17,201 bases of DNA from Candidatus Peribacter sp. UBA6535 (GTDB lineage: Bacteria; Patescibacteriota; Gracilibacteria; Peribacterales; Peribacteraceae): the NCBI GenBank assembly GCA_002436205.1, contig DJKT01000049.1:1-17201 (forward strand), in the 5' to 3' direction. The translations under genes were made by a program, and so were the position numbers. Positions within the stretch are counted from its first letter, which is position 1. The number at the start of each line of letters is the position of its first letter. Positions 1 through 5,558 of this stretch are shown here, piece after piece. The notes under the pieces are model-generated. The model did not search any database and had not been told where the DNA came from. It saw only the letters and a program-made list of their open reading frames with translations.

Positions 1-330
1 TTTGGTTCTATCGGACTAAAGTGTACGGTTACAGGTGAACTCACTGCACGTCAGATAGAGGCTGCTCGTAGAGCAATGACACGGTCAGTTGCTCGTGGAG
101 GAAAGATGTGGATCCGCGTGTTCCCACACAACCCCGTAACAAAGAAAGCTGCAGAAGTACCGATGGGATCCGGTAAAGGTAACCTCGAATACTGGGGATG
201 TGTCTTAAAGGCTGGAACAGTAATTTTCGAAATGGATGGACTCCCAGAGGATGCAGCTCGTGAGGCGCTCAGGCTAGCAAGCCATAAACTTCCACTAAAA
301 ACGAAGATCGTTACCAAAATTTCCCACTAA
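1..330 (+). CDS. rplP: 50S ribosomal protein L16 (uL16), 5' end outside the window
   Basis: The frame is open from base 1 to the TAA at 328-330, giving the last 109 residues; roughly the first 30 are missing to the left. The visible part matches L16 throughout: a TARQIEAARRAMTR segment, then KMWIRVFP, MGSGKGNLEYW, and a C-terminal block ending in HKLPLKTKIVTK. L16 binds 23S rRNA near the A-site tRNA elbow and is needed for late 50S assembly. It is the promoter-proximal end of the operon seen here; rpmC starts on the last base of its stop (TAATG), which suggests translational coupling. The arginine that normally precedes MG.GKG (Arg81 in E. coli, the RoxA/YcfD hydroxylation site) is a proline here. 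Confidence 0.98.
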   Translation, partial: FGSIGLKCTVTGELTARQIEAARRAMTRSVARGGKMWIRVFPHNPVTKKAAEVPMGSGKGNLEYWGCVLKAGTVIFEMDGLPEDAAREALRLASHKLPLKTKIVTKISH

Positions 331-551
331 TGTCTGCGCTTACCACCACCAAAGAGCTTCATAAAATGAGTCCTAAGGATCTTCTAAAGGAGATCATTGC
401 CCAAGAGAATACCGTGGTAAAACTGCGCCTTGGCGTAAAGCTTGGTAAAGAAAAAGATAGCGCAAAGTATATCCGCGAAAAAAAGCAGTTAGCCCGTATG
501 AAAACTGTGTATTCCTCTGTATCTTCCTCCAGCGAAAAAAATGAGAACTAA
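330..551 (+). CDS. rpmC: 50S ribosomal protein L29 (uL29)
   Basis: A 73-residue protein with L29 character: an N-terminal helix with MSPKDLLKEI, then a second helix with VKLRLGVKLGKEKDSAKYIREKKQLARMKT. L29 is a two-helix protein at the 50S exit-tunnel rim that helps form the docking site for trigger factor and SRP. Order (L16-L29-S17) fits the S10 operon. The start overlaps the rplP stop (TAATG) and the 3' end overlaps the rpsQ start by 11 bp. No Shine-Dalgarno sequence is visible. The serine-rich C-terminal tail (VYSSVSSSSEKNEN) is slightly longer than usual. Confidence 0.95.
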   Translation: MSALTTTKELHKMSPKDLLKEIIAQENTVVKLRLGVKLGKEKDSAKYIREKKQLARMKTVYSSVSSSSEKNEN

Positions 552-1008
552 GAAAGGAGTCATTACATCGGCAAAAATGACAAGCACGGTCTCCGTAGCG
601 GTACATCGTCTTGTCTTTCACCCTGTGTACAAGAAGCGCTACAGGAAGAGTAAAAAGTTCCTCTGTGACTCCAATGGAATGGATCTTTATGAAGGGGATA
701 AAGTATTGATCGAAGAGTGTAAGCCGATGTCAAAAAACAAGCACTTTAAAGTAATTGAAATCATTAAAGCAGCACCAAGAGTTTCTGATATCAAAGAAGA
801 TAAAGATATTGAGAAGGTGATTCACCGAGAGAAGACCGGTGCGGATGCGGAGGCAAAGGCTAAGAAAAAGTCTGAGGAAACTAAAAAATCTAAGAATGAG
901 GAGGGGCTGGGGGATAGTAGTCAGGAGCTAGGGAAAGATGCGGCAAAAGAAGAGAAAGTAACTACTGAAGAAAATGATAATCCCGAATCCCCAACTACTA
1001 ACCCCTAA
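541..1008 (+). CDS. rpsQ: 30S ribosomal protein S17 (uS17) with a long charged tail
   Basis: Residues 1-80 are a normal S17 OB-fold: GVITSAKM, VAVHRLVFHPVYKKRYRKSKKFL, then GDKVLIEECKPMSKNKHFKV. S17 binds 16S rRNA early in 30S assembly. The protein is 155 residues against about 80-90 in the family; residues 81-155 form a low-complexity tail rich in Lys and Glu that becomes acidic and Pro/Thr-rich at the end. The tail-coding DNA contains a 7-bp-periodic inverted repeat (902-1013) running through the stop codon, so part of the tail may come from a repeat element. No Shine-Dalgarno sequence. The start lies inside the rpmC 3' end. Confidence 0.95.
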   Translation: MRTKKGVITSAKMTSTVSVAVHRLVFHPVYKKRYRKSKKFLCDSNGMDLYEGDKVLIEECKPMSKNKHFKVIEIIKAAPRVSDIKEDKDIEKVIHREKTGADAEAKAKKKSEETKKSKNEEGLGDSSQELGKDAAKEEKVTTEENDNPESPTTNP

Positions 1009-1013
1009 CTACT
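902..1013. repeat. Heptad-periodic inverted repeat in the rpsQ tail (element C)
   Basis: The left arm at 902-936 is five consecutive 7-mers starting at 902, 909, 916, 923 and 930; all have G as second base (for example AGGGGCT, AGTAGTC). The right arm at 979-1013 is five 7-mers starting at 979, 986, 993, 1000 and 1007, all beginning AA (AATCCCC, AACTACT, AACCCCT). Arms pair in register: I count 22 Watson-Crick plus 3 G-U pairs in 35, around a 42-nt loop. The rpsQ stop (1006-1008) lies inside the right arm. Since 7 is not a multiple of 3, repetition of amino acids cannot produce this pattern. It has the same architecture as the elements at 9439-9517 and 10276-10334. Confidence 0.6.
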
Positions 1014-1026
1014 GAATCATGATTCA
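1013..1026. repeat. 14-bp perfect palindrome over the rplN start codon
   Basis: TGAATCATGATTCA is its own reverse complement and is centred on the rplN ATG at 1019-1021. It directly abuts the heptad repeat. It could be a protein site, or could hide the start codon in RNA, or be chance; nothing else in the sequence decides. Confidence 0.4.
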
Positions 1027-1387
1027 ATCCGAAACTGTTATGAACGTGGCTGATAATACTGGCGCTAAGAGCGTACAGTGCATCAAGGTTCTTGGCGGAA
1101 GCAAACGTCGCTACGCAGGAGTAGGAGACACAGTTGTGGTTGCGGTAAAAGTGGCAGCCCCTCGTGGAACGGTAAAGAAGAAAGCTGTGGAGCGTGCGGT
1201 AGTTGTCCGTACGAAGAAGCTCACACGAAGGAAGGATGGTAGCGGTATTCGTTTTGATGATAATGCCTGTGTAATCGTTTCCAAAGATGGGCAACCTAAA
1301 GGCACACGTGTCTTTGGTCCTGTAGCCCGTGAACTTCGAGGAAAAGGTTTCCAGAAGATTGTTTCCCTTGCCCCAGACGTACTATGA
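1019..1387 (+). CDS. rplN: 50S ribosomal protein L14 (uL14)
   Basis: A full-length 122-residue L14: begins MIQSETVMNVADNTGAK, has CIKVLGG, the VVVAVK.AAP segment, a VVVRTKK block, FDDNACVIV, and the typical end GFQKIVSLAPDVL. L14 sits on the 50S interface near helices 95 and 14 and is the docking site for the silencing factor RsfS. It ends with TGA inside an ATGA overlap with rplX, so TGA is a true stop in this genome. No Shine-Dalgarno sequence precedes it; the ATG is at the centre of a 14-bp palindrome. Confidence 0.97.
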   Translation: MIQSETVMNVADNTGAKSVQCIKVLGGSKRRYAGVGDTVVVAVKVAAPRGTVKKKAVERAVVVRTKKLTRRKDGSGIRFDDNACVIVSKDGQPKGTRVFGPVARELRGKGFQKIVSLAPDVL

Positions 1388-1992
1388 AAATCCGCGCTGG
1401 CGACTCTGTCGTAGTCATCAATGGCAAGGATAAGGGAAAAACCGGACAGGTACTCCGTGTGTTGCATGCAAAGAACCGTGTGGTTGTTGCAGACGTTAAT
1501 ATGCGTACGCGTCACATGAAATCAGGGCCAAATCGCCCTGGTGAGATTATAAAGTACGAAGCAGCTATCAATGCTAGTAACGTGATGATTGTTGATCCTA
1601 AATCTAAAAAGCGTAGTCGCGTCGGTTACAAGATCGAGAAAGGTAAAAAGACACGCATCGCACGCAAGAGTGGTGAAGAGGTAAAGAAAACAAGTATTGC
1701 AAAGAAGAAGGATGCAAAGGCTTTGGACAAGGCCACAGATAAAGCTGTAGAGAAAGCTTCCGAGAAGACAGAGGCAAAGAAGGCATCCGCAAAGAAAGAA
1801 AAGCCCGCCTCCGCTCCTGCGAAGTCTACGGCGGGTAAAAAGTCTCCATTCTGGAAGAAGATGGGATTCGGAGAAGAAGCTGCTGGTGCAGCAGGCGCTG
1901 AGGTGGATGCCGGATCGCACATGAGTGAAGACCACTCCGTTCCAGATCAAGTAGAACGTTCATCGTCACGTAGTTCCCAAAGAGGATCATAA
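1384..1992 (+). CDS. rplX: 50S ribosomal protein L24 (uL24) with a 95-residue tail
   Basis: Residues 1-105 are L24: the N-terminal KOW motif (MKIRAGDSVVVINGKDKGKTG), VNMRTRHMK, and IDAS-like INASNVMIVDP. L24 nucleates 50S assembly at the 5' domain of 23S rRNA. Total length is 202 against about 100-110. The tail has three parts: Lys/Ala-rich at 106-152 (histone H1-like composition), a short non-repetitive SPFWKKMGFGEE at 154-165, then an acidic and Ser-rich end. The start overlaps the rplN stop as ATGA. The tail reads in one frame up to the well-placed rplE start, so it is not a frameshift artefact. Confidence 0.95.
   Translation: MKIRAGDSVVVINGKDKGKTGQVLRVLHAKNRVVVADVNMRTRHMKSGPNRPGEIIKYEAAINASNVMIVDPKSKKRSRVGYKIEKGKKTRIARKSGEEVKKTSIAKKKDAKALDKATDKAVEKASEKTEAKKASAKKEKPASAPAKSTAGKKSPFWKKMGFGEEAAGAAGAEVDAGSHMSEDHSVPDQVERSSSRSSQRGS
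1981..1986 (+). promoter_or_regulatory. Shine-Dalgarno sequence of rplE
   Basis: AGAGGA lies 8 nt upstream of the rplE ATG (1995). This is the only well-placed Shine-Dalgarno-like site I found before a gene in this window, and it supports 1995 as the start. Confidence 0.6.
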
Positions 1993-1994
1993 AT

Positions 1995-2705
1995 ATGGCT
2001 TACGCAACTCTCCATGACAGGCTCCGTGGACCAATCGCTACGAAGGTAGGGAAGCAGCTTGGTGTCAAAAATGCCCTTGCACTACCACAAGTAGAGAAGG
2101 TAACTGTGAATGTTGGGATTAATAAGTCTAAGATGGATAGCAAAGAGATGCACGCATACATCGAAGAGAGTCTCATGAAAATTACAGGCCAGAAGCCGGT
2201 GTTTACGAAGGCACGTATTGCTATTTCCAACTTCAAAACGCGTGAAGGAAATGTTGTTGGTTGTCGTGTGACACTCCGTGGAAAGAGAATGGAGGAGTTC
2301 CTTGATGGGCTTTTGAGTTACGCTATCCCGCGTATTCGCGACTTCCGTGGACTTCCAAGTAAGCTTGATGGACAGGGAAACTATTCCATTGGTATTCGTG
2401 ATCACTCAATTTTCCCAGAAATTGCCGCTCCTGATGCAAAGCAGATCTTTGGTTTGCAGATTGTCATTTCTACAACAGCGAAGAGTGATAAAGAGGGTAT
2501 GGCACTGCTAAAAGAGATGGGTATGCCGTTTAGAAAAGAGAAGGCAGAGGAGAAAAAAGTAAAGAAGCCGGAAGCCCCTAAGCCTGAAGTGAAGAAAGAA
2601 AGCGAAGAGGTCGAAGAAGAGAAAGTCGAGGAGAAGGTTGAATCCGAAGCCGAAAACACTGATACTGCCGAAACTCCTGAATCTGATACCCCTACAGAAT
2701 CCTAA
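1995..2705 (+). CDS. rplE: 50S ribosomal protein L5 (uL5) with an acidic tail
   Basis: Residues 1-180 are L5: PQVEKVTVNVGI near the N-terminus, ITGQKPVFTKARIAISNFK.REG, RGKRMEEFLDGLLS.AIPRIRDFRG, and the GNYSIGI.DH.IFPEI block. L5 binds 5S rRNA and forms part of the central protuberance, contacting P-site tRNA. Residues 181-236 are an extra tail: Lys/Pro-rich, then Glu-rich, then Thr/Pro/Glu-rich; the family normally stops near 180. It has a recognisable Shine-Dalgarno sequence, and its stop overlaps the rpsN start (TAATG). Confidence 0.96.
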   Translation: MAYATLHDRLRGPIATKVGKQLGVKNALALPQVEKVTVNVGINKSKMDSKEMHAYIEESLMKITGQKPVFTKARIAISNFKTREGNVVGCRVTLRGKRMEEFLDGLLSYAIPRIRDFRGLPSKLDGQGNYSIGIRDHSIFPEIAAPDAKQIFGLQIVISTTAKSDKEGMALLKEMGMPFRKEKAEEKKVKKPEAPKPEVKKESEEVEEEKVEEKVESEAENTDTAETPESDTPTES

Positions 2706-2929
2706 TGGCTCGAACCTCTATAAAGCACAAGCAGAAGAAGAAACTTGATAAGTTCCTCCGCGACAAAGCGGCAGGACGGCGTCCAAAGTTTCCAACACGA
2801 ATCTACAATCGCTGCACGCTTTGTGGTCGTCGCCACGGATACATGCGTTTCTTCGGCGTTTGCCGTATTTGTTTCCGCGAAGCTGCCTCCAATGGTGATA
2901 TTCCCGGTATAACTAAATCTTCTTGGTAA
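2705..2929 (+). CDS. rpsN: 30S ribosomal protein S14, zinc-binding type (uS14)
   Basis: A 74-residue S14 of the short zinc form. The ribbon is CTLC then CRIC with 12 residues between the inner cysteines (C-X2-C-X12-C-X2-C), followed by FREAA and the typical end DIPGITKSSW. S14 assembles late into the 30S head next to S3 and S10. The N-terminus (MARTSIKHKQKKKLDKF) is about 13 residues longer than the 61-residue Bacillus form. The start overlaps the rplE stop by one base (TAATG). The retained zinc site contrasts with L36 in the same cluster, which has lost its cysteines. Confidence 0.97.
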   Translation: MARTSIKHKQKKKLDKFLRDKAAGRRPKFPTRIYNRCTLCGRRHGYMRFFGVCRICFREAASNGDIPGITKSSW

Positions 2930-2931
2930 TT

Positions 2932-3321
2932 ATGACATACGTAACAGACCCTATCGGCGATTTGCTTACTCGCATGCGTAACGCGCAAAAGGCGGGCAAA
3001 CCAAGTTGTACCGCTCCTCACAGCAGACTCAAACTGCAGCTTCTTGAACTACTCAAGAAAGAAGGATGGATCTCCGAAGTAAAGGTATTGGGTGACGCAC
3101 CAAAGCTGGAGCTCGAAGTTACGTTTAACCCAGAAAAATCTACACTCACTCTCACGCGTGCCTCTAAGCCCGGACGTCGCACCTACGCAGGAGTTGCAGA
3201 CCTTAAACCTGTACTCCGTGGTTTTGGTATCGCGATTCTGACAACAAGCCAAGGTCTTCTGACAGACGGCCAAGCTCGCCAGAAGAAGATCGGTGGAGAA
3301 GTTCTCTGTACTATCAGCTAA
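2932..3321 (+). CDS. rpsH: 30S ribosomal protein S8 (uS8)
   Basis: A 129-residue S8: MTYVTDPIGDLLTRMRNAQKAGK at the N-terminus, ELLKKEGWI, RTYAGVADL, and the C-terminal GFGIAILTTSQGLLTD..A...IGGEVLC that contacts 16S helix 21. S8 is a primary 30S assembly protein and in many bacteria represses the spc operon by binding its mRNA; I saw no clear mimic here. An in-frame TTG at 2923 would add three residues, but it lies inside rpsN, and ATG 2932 gives the family N-terminus. It ends LCTIS, where most end in an aromatic. Confidence 0.96.
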   Translation: MTYVTDPIGDLLTRMRNAQKAGKPSCTAPHSRLKLQLLELLKKEGWISEVKVLGDAPKLELEVTFNPEKSTLTLTRASKPGRRTYAGVADLKPVLRGFGIAILTTSQGLLTDGQARQKKIGGEVLCTIS

Positions 3322-3323
3322 TC

Positions 3324-3878
3324 ATGTCTCGAATTGGTAAAAAACCAGTGGCAATCCCAGGTGGCGTAACCGTCGAGGTTAACGGCGCTAAGATCGTGGT
3401 AAAGGGAGCAAAAGGGGAGCTGAGTTACGAGCATCTTCCAGAGGTCTCCGTAAAGGTAGAAGGTGACCTGGTAATTGTAGATCGTAAAGACGACACTGAT
3501 GACTCTCGTGCACGTCACGGACTGACGCGTCAGCTCATCAATAACATGGTTATTGGTGTGTCCGAAGGCTACGAGAAGCAGCTCGAAATTATCGGAGTAG
3601 GATACAAGGCACAGGCCAAGGGAAAGAGCGTAACGCTCAACCTCGGCCACAGTCACCCGATCAACTACAGTGCTCCTGAAGGAATCGAAATTACCCAAGA
3701 CGAAAAGAACAAACAGATCCTCATTATTCGAGGAATTGATAAAGAGAAGGTTGGCCAAGTTGCGGCTGACATTCGGTCTTTCCGTCCACCGGAGCCGTAT
3801 AAAGGCAAGGGCGTGAAGTACATCGATGAGGTGATTATTCGCAAGGCAGGTAAGACTGCTGCTACCGCTGCTGCTTAA
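3324..3878 (+). CDS. rplF: 50S ribosomal protein L6 (uL6)
   Basis: A 184-residue L6 of normal length. It begins MSRIGKKPVAIPGGV, carries HGLTRQLINNMVIGVSEGYEKQLEIIGVGYKA in the middle, and near the C-terminus the diagnostic PPEPYKGKGVKYIDE. L6 has two related domains and binds 23S helix 97 near the GTPase-associated centre. The last residues are an alanine-rich tail (TAATAAA). It starts two bases after rpsH stops, with no Shine-Dalgarno sequence. Confidence 0.97.
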   Translation: MSRIGKKPVAIPGGVTVEVNGAKIVVKGAKGELSYEHLPEVSVKVEGDLVIVDRKDDTDDSRARHGLTRQLINNMVIGVSEGYEKQLEIIGVGYKAQAKGKSVTLNLGHSHPINYSAPEGIEITQDEKNKQILIIRGIDKEKVGQVAADIRSFRPPEPYKGKGVKYIDEVIIRKAGKTAATAAA

Positions 3879-3886
3879 GCACCCCC

Positions 3887-4234
3887 ATGAAAACTCCTAA
3901 GAAAGTTTACGACAGGCAAGCAAGAAAGCGCAGAGTACGCGCAAAAGTCTCTGGTACGCTTAAGCGCCCACGACTGTCTGTATTCCGTTCTCTTTTGCAG
4001 ATTTCTGCACAGCTTATTGATGACGAAACCGGAAAGACTCTTGCAACAGCTACAACGAAGCAACTAAAAGCAAAGCCCAATATTGAGGGTGCTGCAAAGC
4101 TTGGAGAGGCTATCGCTGCTAAGGCAAAAGATGCAAAGATCACTACAGTAGTATTCGACCGTAATTCTTACCAATACCACGGACGCGTGAAGGCAGTTGC
4201 CGAAGCTGCACGCAAAGCCGGACTTACATTCTAA
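3887..4234 (+). CDS. rplR: 50S ribosomal protein L18 (uL18)
   Basis: A 115-residue L18: basic N-terminus with ARKRRVRAKVSGTLKRPRLSVFRS, then SAQLIDDETGKTLATAT, and the end YHGRVKAVAEAARKAGLTF. L18 binds 5S rRNA together with L5 in the central protuberance. The upstream bases are C-rich (CACCCCC), the opposite of a Shine-Dalgarno sequence. It lies between rplF and rpsE as in the normal spc order. Confidence 0.96.
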   Translation: MKTPKKVYDRQARKRRVRAKVSGTLKRPRLSVFRSLLQISAQLIDDETGKTLATATTKQLKAKPNIEGAAKLGEAIAAKAKDAKITTVVFDRNSYQYHGRVKAVAEAARKAGLTF

Positions 4235-4236
4235 TT

Positions 4237-4887
4237 ATGAACCCTAAAACTTCCAGACCCGACCGCAAGAAGAAAGGTGATCGCCGCAAGCGAGAACCCT
4301 CAGAATTCGAAGAGACTACACTGTCTGTCGATCGTGTGACTCGTGTGGTTGCCGGTGGACGTCGTCTGCGCTTTCGCGCAGTTGTTGTCGTGGGAGACAA
4401 GAAAGGTCGTGTGGGGCTTGGAACTGGTAAGGCAAACGAGGTACAGGCTGCCGTACAAAAAGCTACAGCTGTCGCCAAACGTAATATGATTAAGATTCCG
4501 GTAGAAGATGGAAGTATCCCACACGAAATTGATCACAAGTTTAAAGCAGCACGCATCAGACTTATTCCTGCACGTGAAGGTACAGGTATCATCGCAGGAG
4601 GTGCACTTCGTGTCGTTCTGGAGCATGCAGGAATCCGCAATGTTCTGAGTAAGCGTTACGGTACCAACAACAAGCTTGTTAATGCTCAATGCACGATGAA
4701 AGCATTAATGAGGATTGCCGGTACACGCATTGCCACTGCAGAAGATAGTCTCGCTAAAGCCAAGGAGAAAGAAGGGAAGTCTAATAAAGAACTTGGATTA
4801 CAGGAAACTCCTGAGCTAGAGCAGATGAAGGTTGAAGAGGTAAGTAAGAAGGATATTGATCGTGAAGGGAGTTTGAAGAAGAAATAA
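4237..4887 (+). CDS. rpsE: 30S ribosomal protein S5 (uS5) with a C-terminal extension
   Basis: Residues 25-172 are S5: the dsRNA-binding-like N-domain (FEETTLSVDRVTRVVAGGRRLRFRA, DKKGRVGLGTGKANEV) and the C-domain (IPAREGTGIIAGGALRVVLE, GIRNVLSK, GTNNKLN-like GTNNKLVNA). S5 sits at the mRNA entry channel and affects decoding fidelity. Residues about 173-216 are an added charged tail rich in Lys and Glu. In most bacteria rpmD (L30) follows, but here the operon breaks off at this stop. No Shine-Dalgarno sequence. Confidence 0.96.
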   Translation: MNPKTSRPDRKKKGDRRKREPSEFEETTLSVDRVTRVVAGGRRLRFRAVVVVGDKKGRVGLGTGKANEVQAAVQKATAVAKRNMIKIPVEDGSIPHEIDHKFKAARIRLIPAREGTGIIAGGALRVVLEHAGIRNVLSKRYGTNNKLVNAQCTMKALMRIAGTRIATAEDSLAKAKEKEGKSNKELGLQETPELEQMKVEEVSKKDIDREGSLKKK

Positions 4888-4903
4888 TGTGAGTGTTATA
4901 TTT

Positions 4904-5013
4904 GTTACTTTGTAGATACAAAGTAACCAAAAATCTTTGCCACACTACAGTGGCAGACGAGGCAAGAAAAAAGGAACAAGAAGATAGCGTAGCCAACTTT
5001 TCATCTGAAAAGT
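4904..5013. repeat. Cluster of three hairpins between rpsE and the DJ-1 gene
   Basis: Three inverted repeats fill most of the 155-bp gap. The first has 10-bp perfect arms GTTACTTTGT (4904-4913) and ACAAAGTAAC (4918-4927) with a 4-nt loop. The second has 6-bp arms TGCCAC (4938-4943) and GTGGCA (4950-4955). The third has 7-bp arms ACTTTTC (4996-5002) and GAAAAGT (5007-5013). The first and third share an AAGTAAC end. No T-run follows any of them, so they are not classic intrinsic terminators. The block may be a REP- or MITE-like element, or a processing/termination signal for the upstream ribosomal operon. Confidence 0.55.
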
Positions 5014-5030
5014 AACAAGAAGAAACATGT

Positions 5031-5036
5031 TACAAT
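5031..5036 (+). promoter_or_regulatory. Candidate -10 of the DJ-1 gene, leaderless layout
   Basis: TACAAT is followed by exactly 6 nt (TCTCCT) and then the ATG at 5043, so transcription would start at or next to the start codon. No convincing -35 is visible. The same TACAAT-N6-ATG spacing occurs before the gene at 10349. Confidence 0.4.
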
Positions 5037-5042
5037 TCTCCT

Positions 5043-5558
5043 ATGCCCAAAGCTCTTATCATCATCGCCCAAGAAGGTTACCAAGACAAAGAATATCAGG
5101 GAACACGTGATGGTCTTGAGGATGCAGGAAACATCATCATCATTGCTTCCAAAGAGGTAGGATCTTGCAGTGGAAGCCTTGGAGGATCACAGGAGGCAAC
5201 AGTCGCACTCAAGGATGTTCAGGTTTCAGACTACGATCGAATAGCATTCATTGGAGGACCAGGAGCAGGTGCTTTGGCTTCTAATGCAGATGCGCTGAAA
5301 ATCGCTAATGATGCCTATAGGGCAAACATGCCACTCGGTGCCATCTGTATCGCTCCAACGATTCTCGCAAAAGCGCAGGTATTAGATGGTAAACGGGCGA
5401 CAGTCTGGAACGGCGATGGGAAGCAATCAGAAGTACTCGAAACGTATGGTGCGGAATATACCGGGGAAGCAGTAACTATCGATGGAAATATTGTCACCGG
5501 AAACGGACCCGGTGCGGCGGAGGAGTTTGGGAAGACTTTAGCAGAGCTTAAAATTTGA
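5043..5558 (+). CDS. DJ-1/PfpI family protein
   Basis: 171 residues covering the whole DJ-1/PfpI class I glutamine amidotransferase-like fold. The N-terminal strand MPKALIIIAQEG supplies the conserved acidic residue (Glu11), FIGGPGA (69-75) is the oxyanion-type loop, and GAICIAPTILAKAQVLDGKRATVW contains the nucleophile-elbow cysteine Cys102. The usual His after this Cys (AICHG) is Ile, as in a branch of the family with uncertain activity. Members act as proteases, deglycases, chaperones or redox sensors; the substrate cannot be told here. It follows the broken ribosomal operon, has a possible leaderless promoter, and its 3' end overlaps the convergent gene by 11 bp. Confidence 0.88.
   Translation: MPKALIIIAQEGYQDKEYQGTRDGLEDAGNIIIIASKEVGSCSGSLGGSQEATVALKDVQVSDYDRIAFIGGPGAGALASNADALKIANDAYRANMPLGAICIAPTILAKAQVLDGKRATVWNGDGKQSEVLETYGAEYTGEAVTIDGNIVTGNGPGAAEEFGKTLAELKI

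Noticed and set aside
4888..5042. A possible small rpmD (L30) gene in the rpsE downstream gap
   Set aside because: No frame on either strand encodes an L30-like sequence, and the gap is mostly hairpins.
5548..5558. Frameshift at the DJ-1/SLH-CAP junction
   Set aside because: Both proteins end at family-plausible positions; an 11-bp convergent overlap is common.
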